A DNA stretch of 64,000 nt from Lottia gigantea (lineage: Eukaryota > Mollusca > Gastropoda > Lottiidae), in contig NW_008709190.1 of NCBI RefSeq assembly GCF_000327385.1, positions 1,219,892 through 1,283,891 of the forward strand, given 5' to 3'. Shown one piece after another: positions 38,101-50,100 of this stretch (the first letter of the stretch is position 1; every line of letters begins with the position of its first letter). The notes beneath the pieces were generated by a model. The model saw only the letters and a program-made list of their open reading frames with translations. It was not told the origin of the DNA and did not search any database. A program made the position numbers and the translations under genes.

Positions 38101-41100
38101 TTTATAAATTTATACAGTTAAAGGGACAAAAATTTTTTGTTCTCAAATTTGAGAAAACTATGCACCAAAATCTAGAGAACCTAATCATCTGAAAGTTTGA
38201 ACTAAAAAAATCCAGCCCTTAATTTTATAACGCCAAAACTATTTAAAAATATTACGTAAGGTTTTAAAGTTTGTTATGCCTTTTTGGAAGCTGTTAAACC
38301 ACTGTAAGGTATTTGAATAAATAAACACCTTATTGTAGAGAAATATGTCTCCTACTTATTCTAAATGTTTCAAATTCCCACGGCTGTCTTGTGTACGTCG
38401 TATTGTAATGGGTGATTGATACTGACTCTTCCATTTTGTTATGATCAGTGGAAAAATTCTGCCGATTGACAAACAAATGTGTGCCCCTTTCGGGATAGGG
38501 TGTAAAAAAATCACTGGTGACTTTAATTGAGATGATTATACAAAAAAATACCCTTGTCTGCCCCTAGTATTATGTTAAATATTAACAGCAAGGGCAGTAA
38601 TTCAATATGTTATTGTTATTTCAGAGGAAGTTATTAGCTATATATTTACATCATGATGGAAGTATATTTTCTAATGTATTTTGTTCTCAATTATTATGTT
38701 CTGATAGTATTGTCAATTATTTATCAAGTAATTTTATCACCTGGGCCTGGGATCTCACTCATGAAGCCAACACAAATAGGTAAGAAATTCTGCAGTCTCC
38801 ATTTATGTCAGTTGTGTGAACTTCTCTAAGCTCGATGTAACGCTCATGGGCTCATTATTTTTGCAATCCATAAAATTTAAAGCTTTTGATAGTTTAATTA
38901 ACCATGTGCAGGGTTTTGCTTTTTCACAGTGTCTTACAGATTTAATTGACAATAAAAAAAAATTGTTAAAACCATTTTGATCAAGATTTCAAATAGTTAA
39001 AGATGGGTTCCCTTATTTTTATTTATGAAAATGAAAATGCTAATACTTATATGAATAGAAAGTTGAGGTGTTCTAATGACTTGAAAAAATACCAGTTTGT
39101 CTCATATGTCCATAATTAATTCATAATTAGCTAAATTAGAAGAGAATTACCAGCAGAATTCCAAAGAGTGACTGATCACGAATGGTCAAAAAGTCTTTTT
39201 TTTTGTTTATCCAGACAGTACATACATGTACATTTATGATTGACCTTTAAGAATACATGATAATTCATTAGAAACACCAATTAATCACATAGTTTGCTTA
39301 ATTCGACACTAAGAAATAAGGAAACCCATCTTTAAAAGCAAAATAAATTACGTTCTCTTTGCTTTTCACTTTTGCCATATTTCATTGCCCATCTTGATGA
39401 CGTGGCTCAAACCTACAGAATCCAGTTATTTTCATTTGTGATCTTGTGAAGTTAACAATATATTTTGAATTTAGATTCATCACTACAGCAACACGTCACT
39501 TTGGAAGTGTGGCAGCTACGCAGATGAGAAATTATAGAAGTGAAGATTTACCGGCATTATTAATTATATCACGGTCACGCGCTACTAATGAAATAGTTGA
39601 TGTTATACAGGGTCAGTTATTTATTTTTATATGCCCACATCTCTCTATGTGGACGTATATTGACGGCACCCCTGTCCGTCTTTTGGTCCATTGGCCCGTC
39701 CGTCCGTCAACATTTGCTTGTAAACGCTCTCAAAACTAGATTTTTTTTATGGAATCAAATGAAATTCAGTATGTGTATACATAAACGAGGATCAAGTTCG
39801 AATTTGAGCTATTTTCGACCGTTAGAAGCACAGTTATTGCCCTTGCCCCAAAATCTTGAATATTTACCATCCGCATGCTGTGGTGGGCGTATATGGCTGT
39901 GGTCCACTATCTTTAACATTCTGTAAAATTATTTATTTTCTTGGTCACCAAACTTGTCCTCAGAGGCATATGAGTAGGGAACTTCTGTGAAAGTTGGCTA
40001 TTGTAGTCAAGGTATAAGATGAAGTTCGTAATAGCATTAGGACATTATGAAGATGATAACGCTAATGTTTTTTCGCTTTTTGAACCAACATTTTTTACTA
40101 CATTTTGTGCAGATGGACAGTAGCACAATTGGTTAATTAATTCATTTGCTGAGTTACATCGATAATTGTCCTCAAAAGATTGATATTCCTTGACTAAGTC
40201 ATGTTTTGTTAAAATTCTTCCCATGGACCTAGCTGGTACAGATAATCCAGGAAAATTAAATGCAAAGAGATTTTGCCAAAGTGCTAAAAAGAATCGGACT
40301 TATGAACTTAAGAAAAAGTCATTGTAAACAATGATTGTTTGTTTCTTTCATTCTCTTGCCATATATGTTACAAAACTTTATCTTGTTATGTTGACAGGTC
40401 ATGTAACATTAGATGAATTAATGACAAGATTAATACATTCTGTAGAAATATTTAAAGAACAACAAATAGCAGACATTGCTGAAGAGGTAGGATATTTTGA
40501 CGAAATTTAAATGAAGTAGTAAACATATGCATTGCACTATTAGTATTTCCCTTAGTTTTCTTGTGGATAACATAATCTATATATCTCAATGTGGAGTGTA
40601 GATATAAGTTGATACTGTCCATTTGTATCGTTAGAAAATTATATGTAAGATACAGCAAATATAGCACTTACTGGTTAACTTGGGGTTCAAGATTTTATCA
40701 TTGATGATACCTTTTCAATGAAGTTTCCACCTGTCAGTGATGCAGGTTAGACACGCTGACATGGAATTGTGTCTTGAAATTTGGATGGTATATAAAACAG
40801 GTCTCGTTTGCTGCACAATGTACCCTTTCAAAGATCCCAGTACACAAAAAATGAAACAGGCTATTAACAACGACTTGGCTCATATTGTACCATAGTCTGC
40901 ATAGCATTGCCCTGTTACATTGATCCTAATTGCAGTACCTATGTAAACATCCTAATTTTTTCTTTCAAATTCAGCAAGAAAGAACGAATAGAGAATTAAT
41001 CAAACAGCAGCAAGATGCAGCTTATGAAGAGTCATTAGCAGCTGATAAAGCTAAAGCTGAAATCCAGAGAGAAGAAGAAGCCAAAAGACAAGCTATATTA

Positions 41101-42538
41101 GAAGTTGAATTAGAGAAACAAAGAGAAGAAGACAGGCTGAAACAAGAAGAAGACGATGTGAAAAAGGTATTTATTAGTGAAAGGGAATTTGGTGTGAATA
41201 TTTATAATGATAAGATCTTCAAGTTCTAATTTGGCTATCATTTGATGAACTGTTTTTGAGTTATTGCCCTTGACTTAGGAAAACATGTCAAAATTTGTTT
41301 TTGAACACAATAGAGAGTACAGTTTTCATCTGATTTTAATCATTTATAATGATGAGAATTTGGACAATTGGAATTTGATGATCTTTAGATGAACGTGTTT
41401 TTAGTTATTGCCCTTGACTTGAAAAATCGCGTCAAAATTTTGGTATGATTTGACACACTGATATACTAAAAATGTATCAGGAAAGTGACTGTCATGCTAG
41501 ACAACCACTTGTTAAGATAATCTTTAAGTTGCAACTGTCTGAGAAAAGGGCCTAGGGTTTGCTTTGAAACTTCAGATAAAATTTCATAAGTTAGATACAA
41601 GCTCCCCTTTTTCTTGGGGTGTCAAAATCTCTAAAGTGACCTTTGATTAAGTACAATCCCTTTTTTTGCAGAACAAGCAACAATCAGTATCAAGATCTCT
41701 AGCACCAGAACCTCCTGAAGATGCTACATATCTCATTAGTCAGATAAGATTTCGTGTACAAGGTGGTGATGTTATCACTAGACGTTTCCGAGCTGATGAT
41801 ACAATACAAACACTACTCAATTTCTTAATAACTAAAGGTTTCCATACAGAAGAATATAAAGTTATAACCACATATCCTAGACGTGATGTAAGCTACCTTT
41901 CTCTTTTTTTAAGAATAGCAGACATAAGCTAGAGCATCCTCTCACCTCATTTTGTCTTTATAACCTTATTCTTGAAAACCCAATTAAGATAAAATCCAGA
42001 TTTGAAGAAATACAGTAATCTGATTGGATAATAAAACAAAATTTAAAATCAATTTTAGTGACTGATCAATCCTAAGATTGAGATGCTAAATTTTACATTG
42101 AAAAATACCATATTTCTGATCAAATTGGTCGTATGATTTTTTGTGCAATGGGGCCCTCGTTATAGTATAGTTTGAGTTTTCACATTGAAAGTCTTTAAAA
42201 AAGGGTTTTTACTGTCCTTGAAAATATTTTCACTTTTCTTTGATTAATTGTTACTTGAACTTGAAAATTCCTTGTATACAGAGTTGTTCCCTTGATATCA
42301 GCCTGTGCATGGAATTAAAGGATTCACATTAAAAGCCCTCATAAACAAGAGTTAACAATGGCATATCCCTGCATTCCATTTCATATTCTGTGGTTGAAAA
42401 GTTTTTGGTTTTTTTTCCATACTTTAATTGAGAATATTTTGTTTTGTTTTGTAGATTACACAGTTAGATGAAACACAGACATTACAAGATGCTAAATTAT
42501 TTCCTCAAGAAACTTTAATCTTGGAGGAGAAATCTTAA
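26139..42538 (+). CDS. FAF1: FAS-associated factor 1 (UBA-UBL-UAS-UBX protein), 689 aa
   Basis: Seventeen exons join in phase: 26139-26180, 26773-26841, 29938-30265, 30863-30951, 31357-31469, 35023-35128, 35522-35605, 36127-36231, 36764-36878, 37533-37596, 38001-38082, 38625-38779, 39475-39611, 40398-40486, 40975-41166, 41672-41887 and 42455-42538 (2,070 bases). Domains: UBA at about 1-45 (FTGIEDFDTCAAILEQHDW); first ubiquitin-like domain from about 124 (LNFSVEYRDRNIPVV); second at about 215-310 (IPVRHQIWTGWP); UAS thioredoxin-like domain at about 370-515 (GETHPVFFIGSL, FITWAWDLTHEAN, RHFGSV); charged coiled coil at 526-590; UBX at about 606-689 (YPRRDITQLDE, LFPQETLILEE). The family binds p97/VCP through UBX and ubiquitin through UBA, linking ubiquitinated clients to the unfoldase and, in vertebrates, to apoptosis and NF-kB control. 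Human FAF1 is 650 residues, so length fits. IVNISDDE in exon 3 could be a SUMO-binding motif. The exon 5 donor lies in a tandem array. Confidence 0.96.
27208..29572. mobile_element. TTAA-ended MITE, family C, split by a Penelope-like insertion
   Basis: The left part is 27208-27424 (TTAA-AGATGTTTCCCTTATTTTC start) and the right part is 29520-29572 (ending AATAAGGAAACCCGTCT-TTAA). Joined, they match the intact family C copies at 38997-39335 and 49951-50312. The break is filled by the element at 27425-29508. The whole nest lies in FAF1 intron 2. Confidence 0.85.
27425..29508 (+). mobile_element. Penelope-like retroelement, 5'-truncated, broken
   Basis: Coding blocks at about 27440-27988 and 28090-29073 encode parts of a Penelope-type reverse transcriptase (YTLPKIHK and KGRPIIS, then GKQFAPSYANIFMAEWE and the catalytic-site region RFLDDIF). 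They are followed by a Cys-rich linker (CGGPTCRTCEH) and a GIY-YIG-type endonuclease segment (IIYLISCKKC, then CVGETQNALR). That domain order is typical of endonuclease-bearing Penelope-like elements. The 5' end of the element is missing and the coding region is interrupted, so it is inactive. An 11-bp direct repeat, TAACACCGATT, at 27414-27424 and 29509-29519 marks the target duplication. It lies in sense orientation in FAF1 intron 2. Confidence 0.9.
30312..30725 (+). repeat. two-copy tandem duplication, period 229 bp, in FAF1 intron 3
   Basis: CGGTTTATTTTGGCC occurs at 30325 and 30554. The following 180-200 bases, including TGTTCTATCCCAAATTATCA, match in both copies with small indels. There is no coding content. 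Confidence 0.85.
31440..31800 (+). repeat. tandem array copying the FAF1 exon 5 splice donor, left part
   Basis: The end of FAF1 exon 5 and its donor (ATACACAA/GTAAGTATTTAACATGG) form the first unit of an imperfect array with period about 38 bp. Some eight units follow one another, and about half keep AAGTAAGT. The authentic donor is at 31470, since only that junction continues the FAF1 frame. Use of any later copy would read AAG-TAA, an immediate stop. The array resumes at 34495 after an inserted block. Confidence 0.9.
32386..32970 (+). other. decayed coding-like fragment of unknown origin in FAF1 intron 5
   Basis: An 88-codon frame at 32386-32652 (HNFNKKNAFPGAPTTDQL, LIPLSMDLSINSL) is followed by stop-interrupted stretches that read as acidic protein (DDEDLLDDSYRDQD, RRQDETDDDGDND). 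It lies inside the block of about 2.7 kb that splits the splice-donor array, so it probably arrived as part of an insertion. I recognise no family and claim no function. Confidence 0.3.
33757..34260. mobile_element. repeat with GTGGGCGTATA ends, family E
   Basis: The left end is TTAAGATAGTGGACCACAG plus CCATATACGCCCAC, and the right end is ATATGTGGGCGTATA. A shorter copy in the other orientation is at 39629-39916. The interior holds AGGGCAATAACTCTGC blocks repeated twice. Noncoding; I have seen this sequence style in mollusc genomes. Confidence 0.7.
34495..34815 (+). repeat. tandem array copying the FAF1 exon 5 splice donor, right part
   Basis: About nine more units of the 38-bp repeat, including ATACACAAGTAAGTATTTAAC at about 34765. 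Seven or eight retain AAGTAAGT or a one-base variant. The final FAF1 exon 6 acceptor is about 200 bases further on, at 35022. Confidence 0.88.
36501..36674. mobile_element. TTAA-ended MITE, family B, short copy
   Basis: TTAA-AGGGACAGGTGC opens and CACCTGGCCCT-TTAA closes only 174 bp, with the internal TAAGCCTTCAAAACCATG block kept. It is an internal deletion derivative in FAF1 intron 8. Confidence 0.8.
37669..37905 (-). repeat. SINE-like dispersed repeat, family F
   Basis: Reverse orientation of the copy at 46728-46953. It shares GATGCAGGTAAGAGGGGCTG, GAGACAATAAACCGA, TTAAAGATCCCT and ACCCTGCATGGCATTGCCCA. It lies in FAF1 intron 10. No open frame; family identity is uncertain. Confidence 0.7.
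38118..38290. mobile_element. TTAA-AGGGACAAAAA repeat, family D, fragment
   Basis: It starts TTAAAGGGACAAAAATTTTT and shares CTGAAAGTT and ACACCAAAACTATTTA-like blocks with 55905-56060. The right end was not defined. It lies in FAF1 intron 11. Confidence 0.4.
38997..39335. mobile_element. TTAA-ended MITE, family C, intact-looking
   Basis: TTAA-AGATGGGTTCCCTTATTTT opens and AATAAGGAAACCCATCT-TTAA closes 339 bp. The inverted ends match over about 20 bases. It lies in FAF1 intron 12. Confidence 0.85.
39629..39916. mobile_element. repeat with GTGGGCGTATA ends, family E, short copy
   Basis: It starts TATATGCCCACATCTC, contains CCGTCCGTCCGTCAACATTT, and ends GGTGGGCGTATATGG then GTGGTCCACTATCTTTAA. 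Orientation is opposite to the copy at 33757. It begins only 18 bases after the FAF1 exon 13 donor. Confidence 0.75.
40700..40920 (-). repeat. SINE-like dispersed repeat, family F, diverged
   Basis: It shares GTGATGCAGGTTAGAC...CTGACATGGAA and the GCATAGCATTGCCC end with the copy at 37669. It is older or more diverged, and lies in FAF1 intron 14. Confidence 0.55.
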
Positions 42539-42626
42539 AGTTGAGTGAGTGAGAGTTTGAGTGTGAGTTATTATATCATCTGATAATTATATAGGACTTG
42601 TATGAGTGTCTTCTATAAATTTGCTT

Positions 42627-42943
42627 TGAAAGGGATTTTAAAGAGGTTTTCTACATTTTGTATGTGTATTAGGGACACTGATAGCATCAATTTGCACCAT
42701 TCAAATTTTCAATCAGATGTCTGTGGTTCCTACAATTCTGCTATAACTAAGTGTTTGATGACGTCACTAATCGCAAAATATGCTTAAATATAAAGCCTTT
42801 TGTGATTAGTGACGTCATCAAACACATAGCTTATGAGGAATTGCAAGAACCACAGACATTTGGAATTGGATTGGTGCAAATTGATGCTATCAGTGTCCCT
42901 TATACACATACAAATTTTAGAAAACATCTTGACAATCCCTTAA
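42627..42943. mobile_element. palindromic MITE, family A, full copy with two TGACGTCA sites
   Basis: Both arms are complete, about 317 bp. Near the centre GTTTGATGACGTCACTAATC is matched by its complement, so each arm carries a TGACGTCA octamer. The outer ends are AGGGATTTTAAAGAGGTTTT and its complement. It lies about 90 bases after the FAF1 stop codon, probably within the 3' untranslated region. Confidence 0.85.
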
Positions 42944-43156
42944 TTGATGGTTAGAGCTCAATTCAAATTGTAGCAGTTGTCATACCAGTCATGTCTTAAT
43001 CTGATTAAAATTGGATTACAATTTTGTATCTTTTCTTTGGTTTCAGATATGAATTGTCTCCATTGTAATCTAACAAGTTTCCTACCAATGGCATGTCCTA
43101 AAGTAATATTTTTTAACCAATAAAATCCTGTGATGTAGAACCCATTTCTAAATAAA

Positions 43157-43235
43157 ATAAGGAATTGTGGGGTAGCGAAAATTATAGAGTCTAACATCCT
43201 TCTACTTTGGGTTTTGCTATCCCAAAATTCCTTAT
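43157..43235. repeat. imperfect hairpin, 25-bp arms
   Basis: ATAAGGAATTGTGGGGTAGC at 43157 pairs with the complement of its near copy ending at 43235, with three or so mismatches and a loop of about 29 bases. It is in the spacer downstream of FAF1. Possible FAF1 poly(A) signals lie at 43119 and 43341. Confidence 0.6.
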
Positions 43236-44378
43236 GACACGCTGTGATTGATAGAAATACTACCTTTAAGACAGGTCTTAAGTAGAAAACTTGTTTTTAT
43301 TTTTCAATTGTCTATAAAAAATTAAAAATTAACACAAAAAAATAAACGAAATTGTAACCTCAAGTTAATCAGATTGGTCATATGACCAGTGACATCATAT
43401 TGATTGTTAATAACAGCTTCAAGCCAATGGTCTCAAATATCACTGAAGGTCGAATTTAATTTGATTTAAAAAGTGTCATGGACAGCTGACATATCGGCTC
43501 TTAAAGAAATATTTAGGTGACTATATAGAAGCTGCTGAAGTGGCTGTGAGAGATTTTATTTTTTTGATGGCATTTTCATTTTGAATTTAGGCATTAAGGC
43601 ATTGGACATTGTAAAGTTTAAATCAAAGACCTGTTTCTTTTGGCCATTATTAGTCAGGATATAGGATTTTGATTGATAGGTTGTATGATAGTGTATGAAT
43701 GATGTAAATATATTAATTTATAAATGTGATAAAAGTATGATAGTGTGATATTTGTTTTATGGTTTTTAAACAACCACTGCCACATAAAACCTGTTGACAT
43801 TTACACATCATTCAGTTTTATTTTCTGCATACATCTTCTGTTCTGCCATTTGAAAATTGTCTTGTGCCAATGTACTTGCTAGATCGAACCCAATAATTTA
43901 AGCAGTTTAATTGGATTTCAAGCTTTTCAAAGGTTGATGTCACCTTCAATTCCTATTAGGTGGTTTAAGCTGTTCTATATATAACTTAAATCGGTAATAT
44001 TAGAATTTATGACATGAAAATTCTAAAAAATGCATAATGTACCATTGTTAAAATCTTGGGCCATATTCTCGAAAAAACTAAAAATTAACATGATACCAAA
44101 CTTTAAGAAATACAGTGATCTGTTCAGATAAATTTAAGATCTGTTATAGTGTTTGACCAATCAGATGACTATATTACTTAAATTAGTTAAAACCACCAAA
44201 TATACCACTGGAAATATAACTGGATTATTGAATTAGACGAAATCCACCCCTAGAGGTAAATTTTCTATCTGGATATCTTCTAGTTTTAATGGAATAAGTT
44301 TATTTGCATGTGCGATTTTATAGTTATTTGGATAGAACTGAATTACTTTTGCAATGTGAAGGGGGTACTAATAAGAAG

Positions 44379-44605
44379 CAGGCCCGTAGCCAGCCAAGTA
44401 CTTCTGGAGGGGCAAACGTCCATACAAGGGGGGCAGTTTAGGTAGCCTCCTCCCCTCCCGGAAAACTTTGTGAATTGTTATGTATTACAGTGGTGCTCTT
44501 AAAGACTTATTACTGTCGAGGAGGCCCATTGGAGACACGATTTTCTAAAGTCTGGGGATCTCCTATAGAAAATTTGGCCAAGCCCCCATCTTGGCTACCG
44601 GCCTG
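44379..44605. mobile_element. short TIR element (CAGGCCCGTAGCC type)
   Basis: The left end CAGGCCCGTAGCC and the right end GGCTACCGGCCTG enclose about 227 bp with G-rich and C-rich stretches. No coding content. These termini are typical of widespread nonautonomous DNA transposons. Confidence 0.7.
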
Positions 44606-46727
44606 TAAAGAAGGAAGACTACTTCAATTTTAATCTCAATAAAGCTAAATAGATCTATTTGCCCAATTCCCAATGATTCTAGTTATATATTAAGACCGTT
44701 CGAGAATCCTGGATATTAATTTGACTTGAATGGAAGTTTTTGGACTATTTGTGAGGAAGGATGTATGATTGTGTATGTATGATGGTATTATTAACTGTCA
44801 AATAACTTTAGTACAATCACACCTATAAACCTTTGCTTACTTGCTTGTCAAGTCCTTATACTATTGTCTGAGCAGGTTTTTTGAATTCTTTCTATTATTT
44901 TTATGAGAATTGGAATAGCAGCCTCAAAATAGTGCTGTTAGACTTAAAATATATTTGCATTGATACAAATATAAACATGAGATGAGCACACATTATGTCC
45001 TCAAAATTTGTTTTTACAGAGGACAATTTTCAGCCAAAATTTGGGACTCTTTTTGATTGAATTTTCTAGGATTTCTTTTCAATATAAACTTACAAAAGAT
45101 TATATTTTTATCAAAGCAAATACTTTCTACGAATATAAATACCTTTTTAGATATTCCAATTTTCTTATATAAAAACAATTTGATTTGCTCAGGCAATAGA
45201 AATTTTACCTCCTTTTCTAAACTATCGTTTAGATACAATCTGTTGGATGGCGGAGGTTTTAAGGCTTTACATGGAGGAAACCAGTTTTATACAAAGGCCT
45301 AAATATTTGCTAAAATACCAACTTTATTACACAGACATTGGTATCACCTTTAAAAATGAAATCCTACATTTGGGTTGTCTACAATTAATTCAGTTTTCGT
45401 AAATTTGGCTCCTAGTGGACTTAATTAATTGGTATGTGGTTGTACATTAGTTATATATATTGAGTTAATATAATTGTATATAAGCGACCCTATTATGGGT
45501 GTTAAATTTATTTTGACAAGAAAACTGTACAAATCAAATGACTATTATATTATTTTAAAATATAAATCAATTAGTAATTGTTAAAACTTGTATTAATGAA
45601 ATAAGTTATATCCACATGCTGTATTATTTTTTGCAAAGATAAAGAAAATTCTCTGGTGCAGAATATCTCTTGATAGCATTGAAATTGTTGTCTGAGGAAC
45701 ATTTAACAGAAATTGGGCAATATTTTATCTATAACCTATGGTAAACTACCTCTTAGGATGACCAAAATATTGAAATTTTTATTCTTGGCCTAAGTGGGTC
45801 TTTGTTCAATTGACTTACCAGGTGTCATAACTATACAACAGAATTCCTTTATAATCCAATAAATCTAGAAAACTCATTCATTAAACTAAGTAGGTCTAAT
45901 TTTGAAAGAGCTTAGATTCAATGATTATTTAATTTAATACAGAGAGTCCATTTTCACTTTGACCAAGTTTGTGACTAAATTTTATGTCCATTCTAACAGA
46001 TAGTATTCCTTTAATAAATCAGATTTCTATGAAATTTGGTATGCATACCTATAATATAATAAATAATTCCCCACATTTTCCTCTTTTGCTCAGCTATTGC
46101 CTTACACCTTTATCTACAAATGCGAAATGCAGTTATGATTGATATAGATAATTGAGTTTTGATATAGTTTTAAGTAAACTGTAAGTGATAATTAAGTGTA
46201 ATGATGGGGGTAGCCAAGCGTTTTGTATTGCCTGATTGTGGCAAATTTTGAAACTGCTTAAAAATTCGCTTGTGTGCCAGCTCATGTCAACGACGATTTT
46301 TAACGCCTGTATGAATTGTTGGCATAAAAAATGTTCGATATTTTAGGTGATTAAATTTTGCTCGTCTGCTCAGTATTCTTAAACCAATGAGACTTGATGT
46401 TGATATGTGACTTTCAGAATGGCTGCCATTGTCCAGTCCGATAATTGACTCTAAAATATTCGGTAGTTGTGCCCCTTCGCTGGCAATTTTAATCAATGTG
46501 ATCAGGCTCAAAAAGTACACTCTTCTGCCCTTAGCATAACAGTCATGAAGATGATATTTTATTTTTTTCATGCATGGTCATAAAATGTTTATATCAAGAT
46601 AGATACTATAGTTATGTTTGTGGATTATGACATATATATTGGATTATTCTGTCTAGAAGTGAAACTTTCCCATAAAATTACAAAATCTTTGAAATGAAAT
46701 GAAATGAATGGAGTTTGACGTATTACT
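44606..46727. other. convergent 3' spacer with no recognised gene
   Basis: This lies between the 3' ends of FAF1 and the C19orf44 homologue. It holds only short frames on both strands (the longest about 94 codons at 46287-46571, minus), with no codon or splice support. I see no RNA gene. Confidence 0.5.
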
Positions 46728-46953
46728 TTTCTGCACCATGTGGGCTAATGAAGATGGGCAACGCCATGCAGGGTGCCATGAGGGAAATTATGCCAGGACA
46801 GTGGCATTAGCCTGCTCTTTTTCAATTTCTAACTCTCTAGGGATCTTTAACGTGCACAGCCTGTAGCACATGGGGCCTCGGTTTATTGTCCCATCCGAAC
46901 CACTAGATGCTTTTTCCATGTCAGCCCCTCTTACCTGCATCACTGACAGGGAA
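46728..46953 (+). repeat. SINE-like dispersed repeat, family F, best copy
   Basis: It contains GGGCAACGCCATGCAGGGTG, GACAGTGGCATTAGCCTGC, GGGATCTTTAACGTGCA, TCGGTTTATTGTCCCATCCG and CCTGCATCACTGACAGGG in order. Three other copies in the window share these blocks. No frame; no clear A and B boxes were found. Confidence 0.7.
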
Positions 46954-47139
46954 AAAAAATGAAGCTATATAGTACTATTATCAAACAAAACCAATTATAA
47001 GTACCGGTCAAGTTTCGTATTTTGCAACGATATTCAGCATACTTATTTAAAAAGATTTATTATTAAGTTATTTATTAAAAAAATATAAATAAATATCACA
47101 ATAAGGACGGACATTACAATTAATTACAAACTGGAATTA

Positions 47140-50100
47140 TCATGAATCCATTTCTGCTGATACCATTTTATAGGCTTCTTTAAATGTTATTGGTTTCTTT
47201 CTATGTTGCTTGATGTACTGAAATAGACATTTAATAGACATTAGAGAAATATCAAATCAAAAGGATGATTTACAATTTCATCTCAAGATATTGAGGGAAA
47301 TTAAATTAGTGCATGATTTTGGATCGATTTGCATCTTTATTGATAGCATCAATTTGCACCATTCCAATTTTCAATCAGGTGTCTGTGGTTCCTGCCATTC
47401 CACTCAATTGAAGTCTAATCTTGAAGAGTCTTATGTGATAAAGCCTTTTTTGTGATATATGACATCAAACAACTATTTTTTGTGGAATTGTAGGAACCAC
47501 AGACGTCTATCTGAAAAACAAAATGGTGCAAATCAATGCCATGTCCTCAGTACACATAAAAAGTTTAGAAAACCCCTTTTCAATCCCTTTAAAGCATTAA
47601 AAGAACTGGACATACCTCTTTTGTATCTTCTAATGTAGTATAATGATAATTAGTCTCTAATGATGATTGATAATTACTATAAATACGTTGTTGTGCTGAT
47701 AAAAAACTTTGTGTTAATAATAACTGCTGTTTTAACATATCATGTAGGGCTATCATTGCTGGACTGTATGCTGTCATGGCTTAAATTGAAATAGAAATGT
47801 AATAGAAATTACTTTACAGAAATATACTTGATCATTGTTTTAGGAGTCTTAAAAATGTCAGAAATTCTGATCATGATCGCAAGAGATTTTAGTTATTTCA
47901 CATATTACAATGTAAAGAAATCTGACTGCTTTATGTAGAGTATTACAACATGAGAATAAGTTGTCCAACTTCAGTAGGGACGCAGCCTGAAAATAGGTCA
48001 GTTGTATGAAAATCTCATATGGTGAAACTACATGATGCAAGTTCTCTATCAATATTTCTCTATCGCTCTACAATTGATGTATTGAGCACTATTTAAATAT
48101 TTTAACAGTGAATATATTTTTTTTTATTGTATATAACCAATTAATCAGATATCCTTATATTTGTCCATGGTTTTGAATCTCTAGCTGGAATCATAAGATG
48201 CCAAAAAGCCAAAAAGTCAAAATGAAAAAATGGTCCTAACAAGGTCAAACATTGCCACTTTGTATTATATTCAGATTATATACAAATATTATACAATGGT
48301 TTTATCTGGACCTGCTCAACAAGTTTTCCAATGATTCTGGATCTCAAGCTAATCATAAGATACCAAAGAACATATTTAAATGGGCAAAAATGGTCATGAC
48401 ACAGTGGGATTCAATGGGATTATTTGGGCCTACAATAGCACTTTCCCCATAGTTCTATCTCTACCTAATCATTAAGTCCCAAAAATGCATATTCAAATGA
48501 GCAAAAACAATCCTGACAGGTTAAATGTTGCCACTTCGTATTTTATATCACAATTATTTGGCATCCAATGGTAGAAGTTCCCAGTGGCAAGCAGGCAACA
48601 GATATATTTTGTAAAGCCTCACACTTACTTTCTAATGCATCAGCACTAATAACATGAGTAGCAATAGGTGATGGATCAACAAAGTCTAAACCATACTGTG
48701 GACCAACAGTAGCATAGGGTGTCTTCCAAGAATAGGACAGACCAGGTTCTTCTCCTGTCTGTACTTGTATATTTCTAGTAGGTGGACGATGTTTTGATGT
48801 TTTTTCTGGCTGTCTTAAACTAGAATAAATAAAATAATTACAGTTAACAAATTGCTCGTAACAAAAATTTACAAACATCTTGTACAAAACAAGATTCAAA
48901 ATAGTTCCTGTCAAAAGACTAGATAAGAACTGCAGAATCTTTTTAGACAATTATGTCTTGCCAGGCAAAAAAGCTTTAGTAAAATTAAGATATTTTTCAG
49001 AGAGATCAACAAAAGCAGTGTATGAACTTTGACGAAGTGGTTTAGTGTCAATCAAAAACACTCTCTGTAAATAATATGCACCCATCCAGATGAAAAAAAT
49101 GATGCGGCTTTTTGCTGTTGGCCTATTGATTTAGGTAAAAAATATTGAAGTACCTTTTGGAAAATGTTTTAGAATCACTATATGATGTATAACTTTCACT
49201 GTAACTTCTATCAACATCCTTCACTGGTCGAGATTTGGCTTTGGTCTGGTGGACTCTATCAGAATATGTTTCTGTGATACTTTCTGTGTCACTTTCAAAG
49301 CCTTCAGTATAATCACCTGCTGTATCTTCACTGTATTGAGTTCTGACCTCTGATGCCATAGATGATTTATCGTATTTACTTGAAATTCCAATTCGCTCTG
49401 ATATAGAATCATCATAATCTTGAGATAAAGAAATTTGTTTTCTGGTTGATGGTTTTGAGCCAAAAGTCTGAATACCGGTTAAAGAATCCTTTCGTGGAGT
49501 TGGTGTATAACCTCTTCCAGTATGAATTTCAGAAATTTCACTAGCAATACTTTCTTCCTCATCTGAGATTCTTCCCATTAGATCATCAACCGACTGTAAC
49601 CCAAAGAAAATATCTGAGTCAGCCATTTTCTTTTCTTTCTTCGGTTTTTCTTTTTTGAAACTATGTTTTTTCTCCTTAGAGCTGGCTTTCTTGGTATCTG
49701 GTATAGCTGGTTCTAAGGCATTTATATCCATCACATCTGCAATTTAAGGTTTCATCTATCAATTGATAACATGATAATAAAAATCTTTACAAGCAAGACA
49801 ATTCCGTCAATAGAAAATCTCCTAAAAATGGCAAAATCAGGAGTAAAAGTTGTATTAGGGCTAGTTTTTTCGGCCATTCACGTGTTTCAGGCTTCAATTT
49901 CTTACTTTCCTCTACGTAGTCCAACTAGAATATTTTATTTTCCAATTAAGTTAAAGATGGGTTACCTTATTTTTTAGTGTCAAATTAAGCAAACTATTTG
50001 ATTAATTGGTGTTGCTAATGAATTAACACGTATTCAAGTCATTATGTTCTTATTGCATATGATTAACATTTTTAACCAATCATAAATGCCCATGTAATAT

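Noticed and set aside
46287-46571. 94-codon minus-strand frame as an exon
   Set aside because: No convincing splice signals, no partner exon, and composition is not distinct from flanking spacer.
42955-47139. A missed gene in the convergent spacer
   Set aside because: Both strands were read for splice-linked exons; only MITEs, a hairpin and a SINE-like repeat were found.
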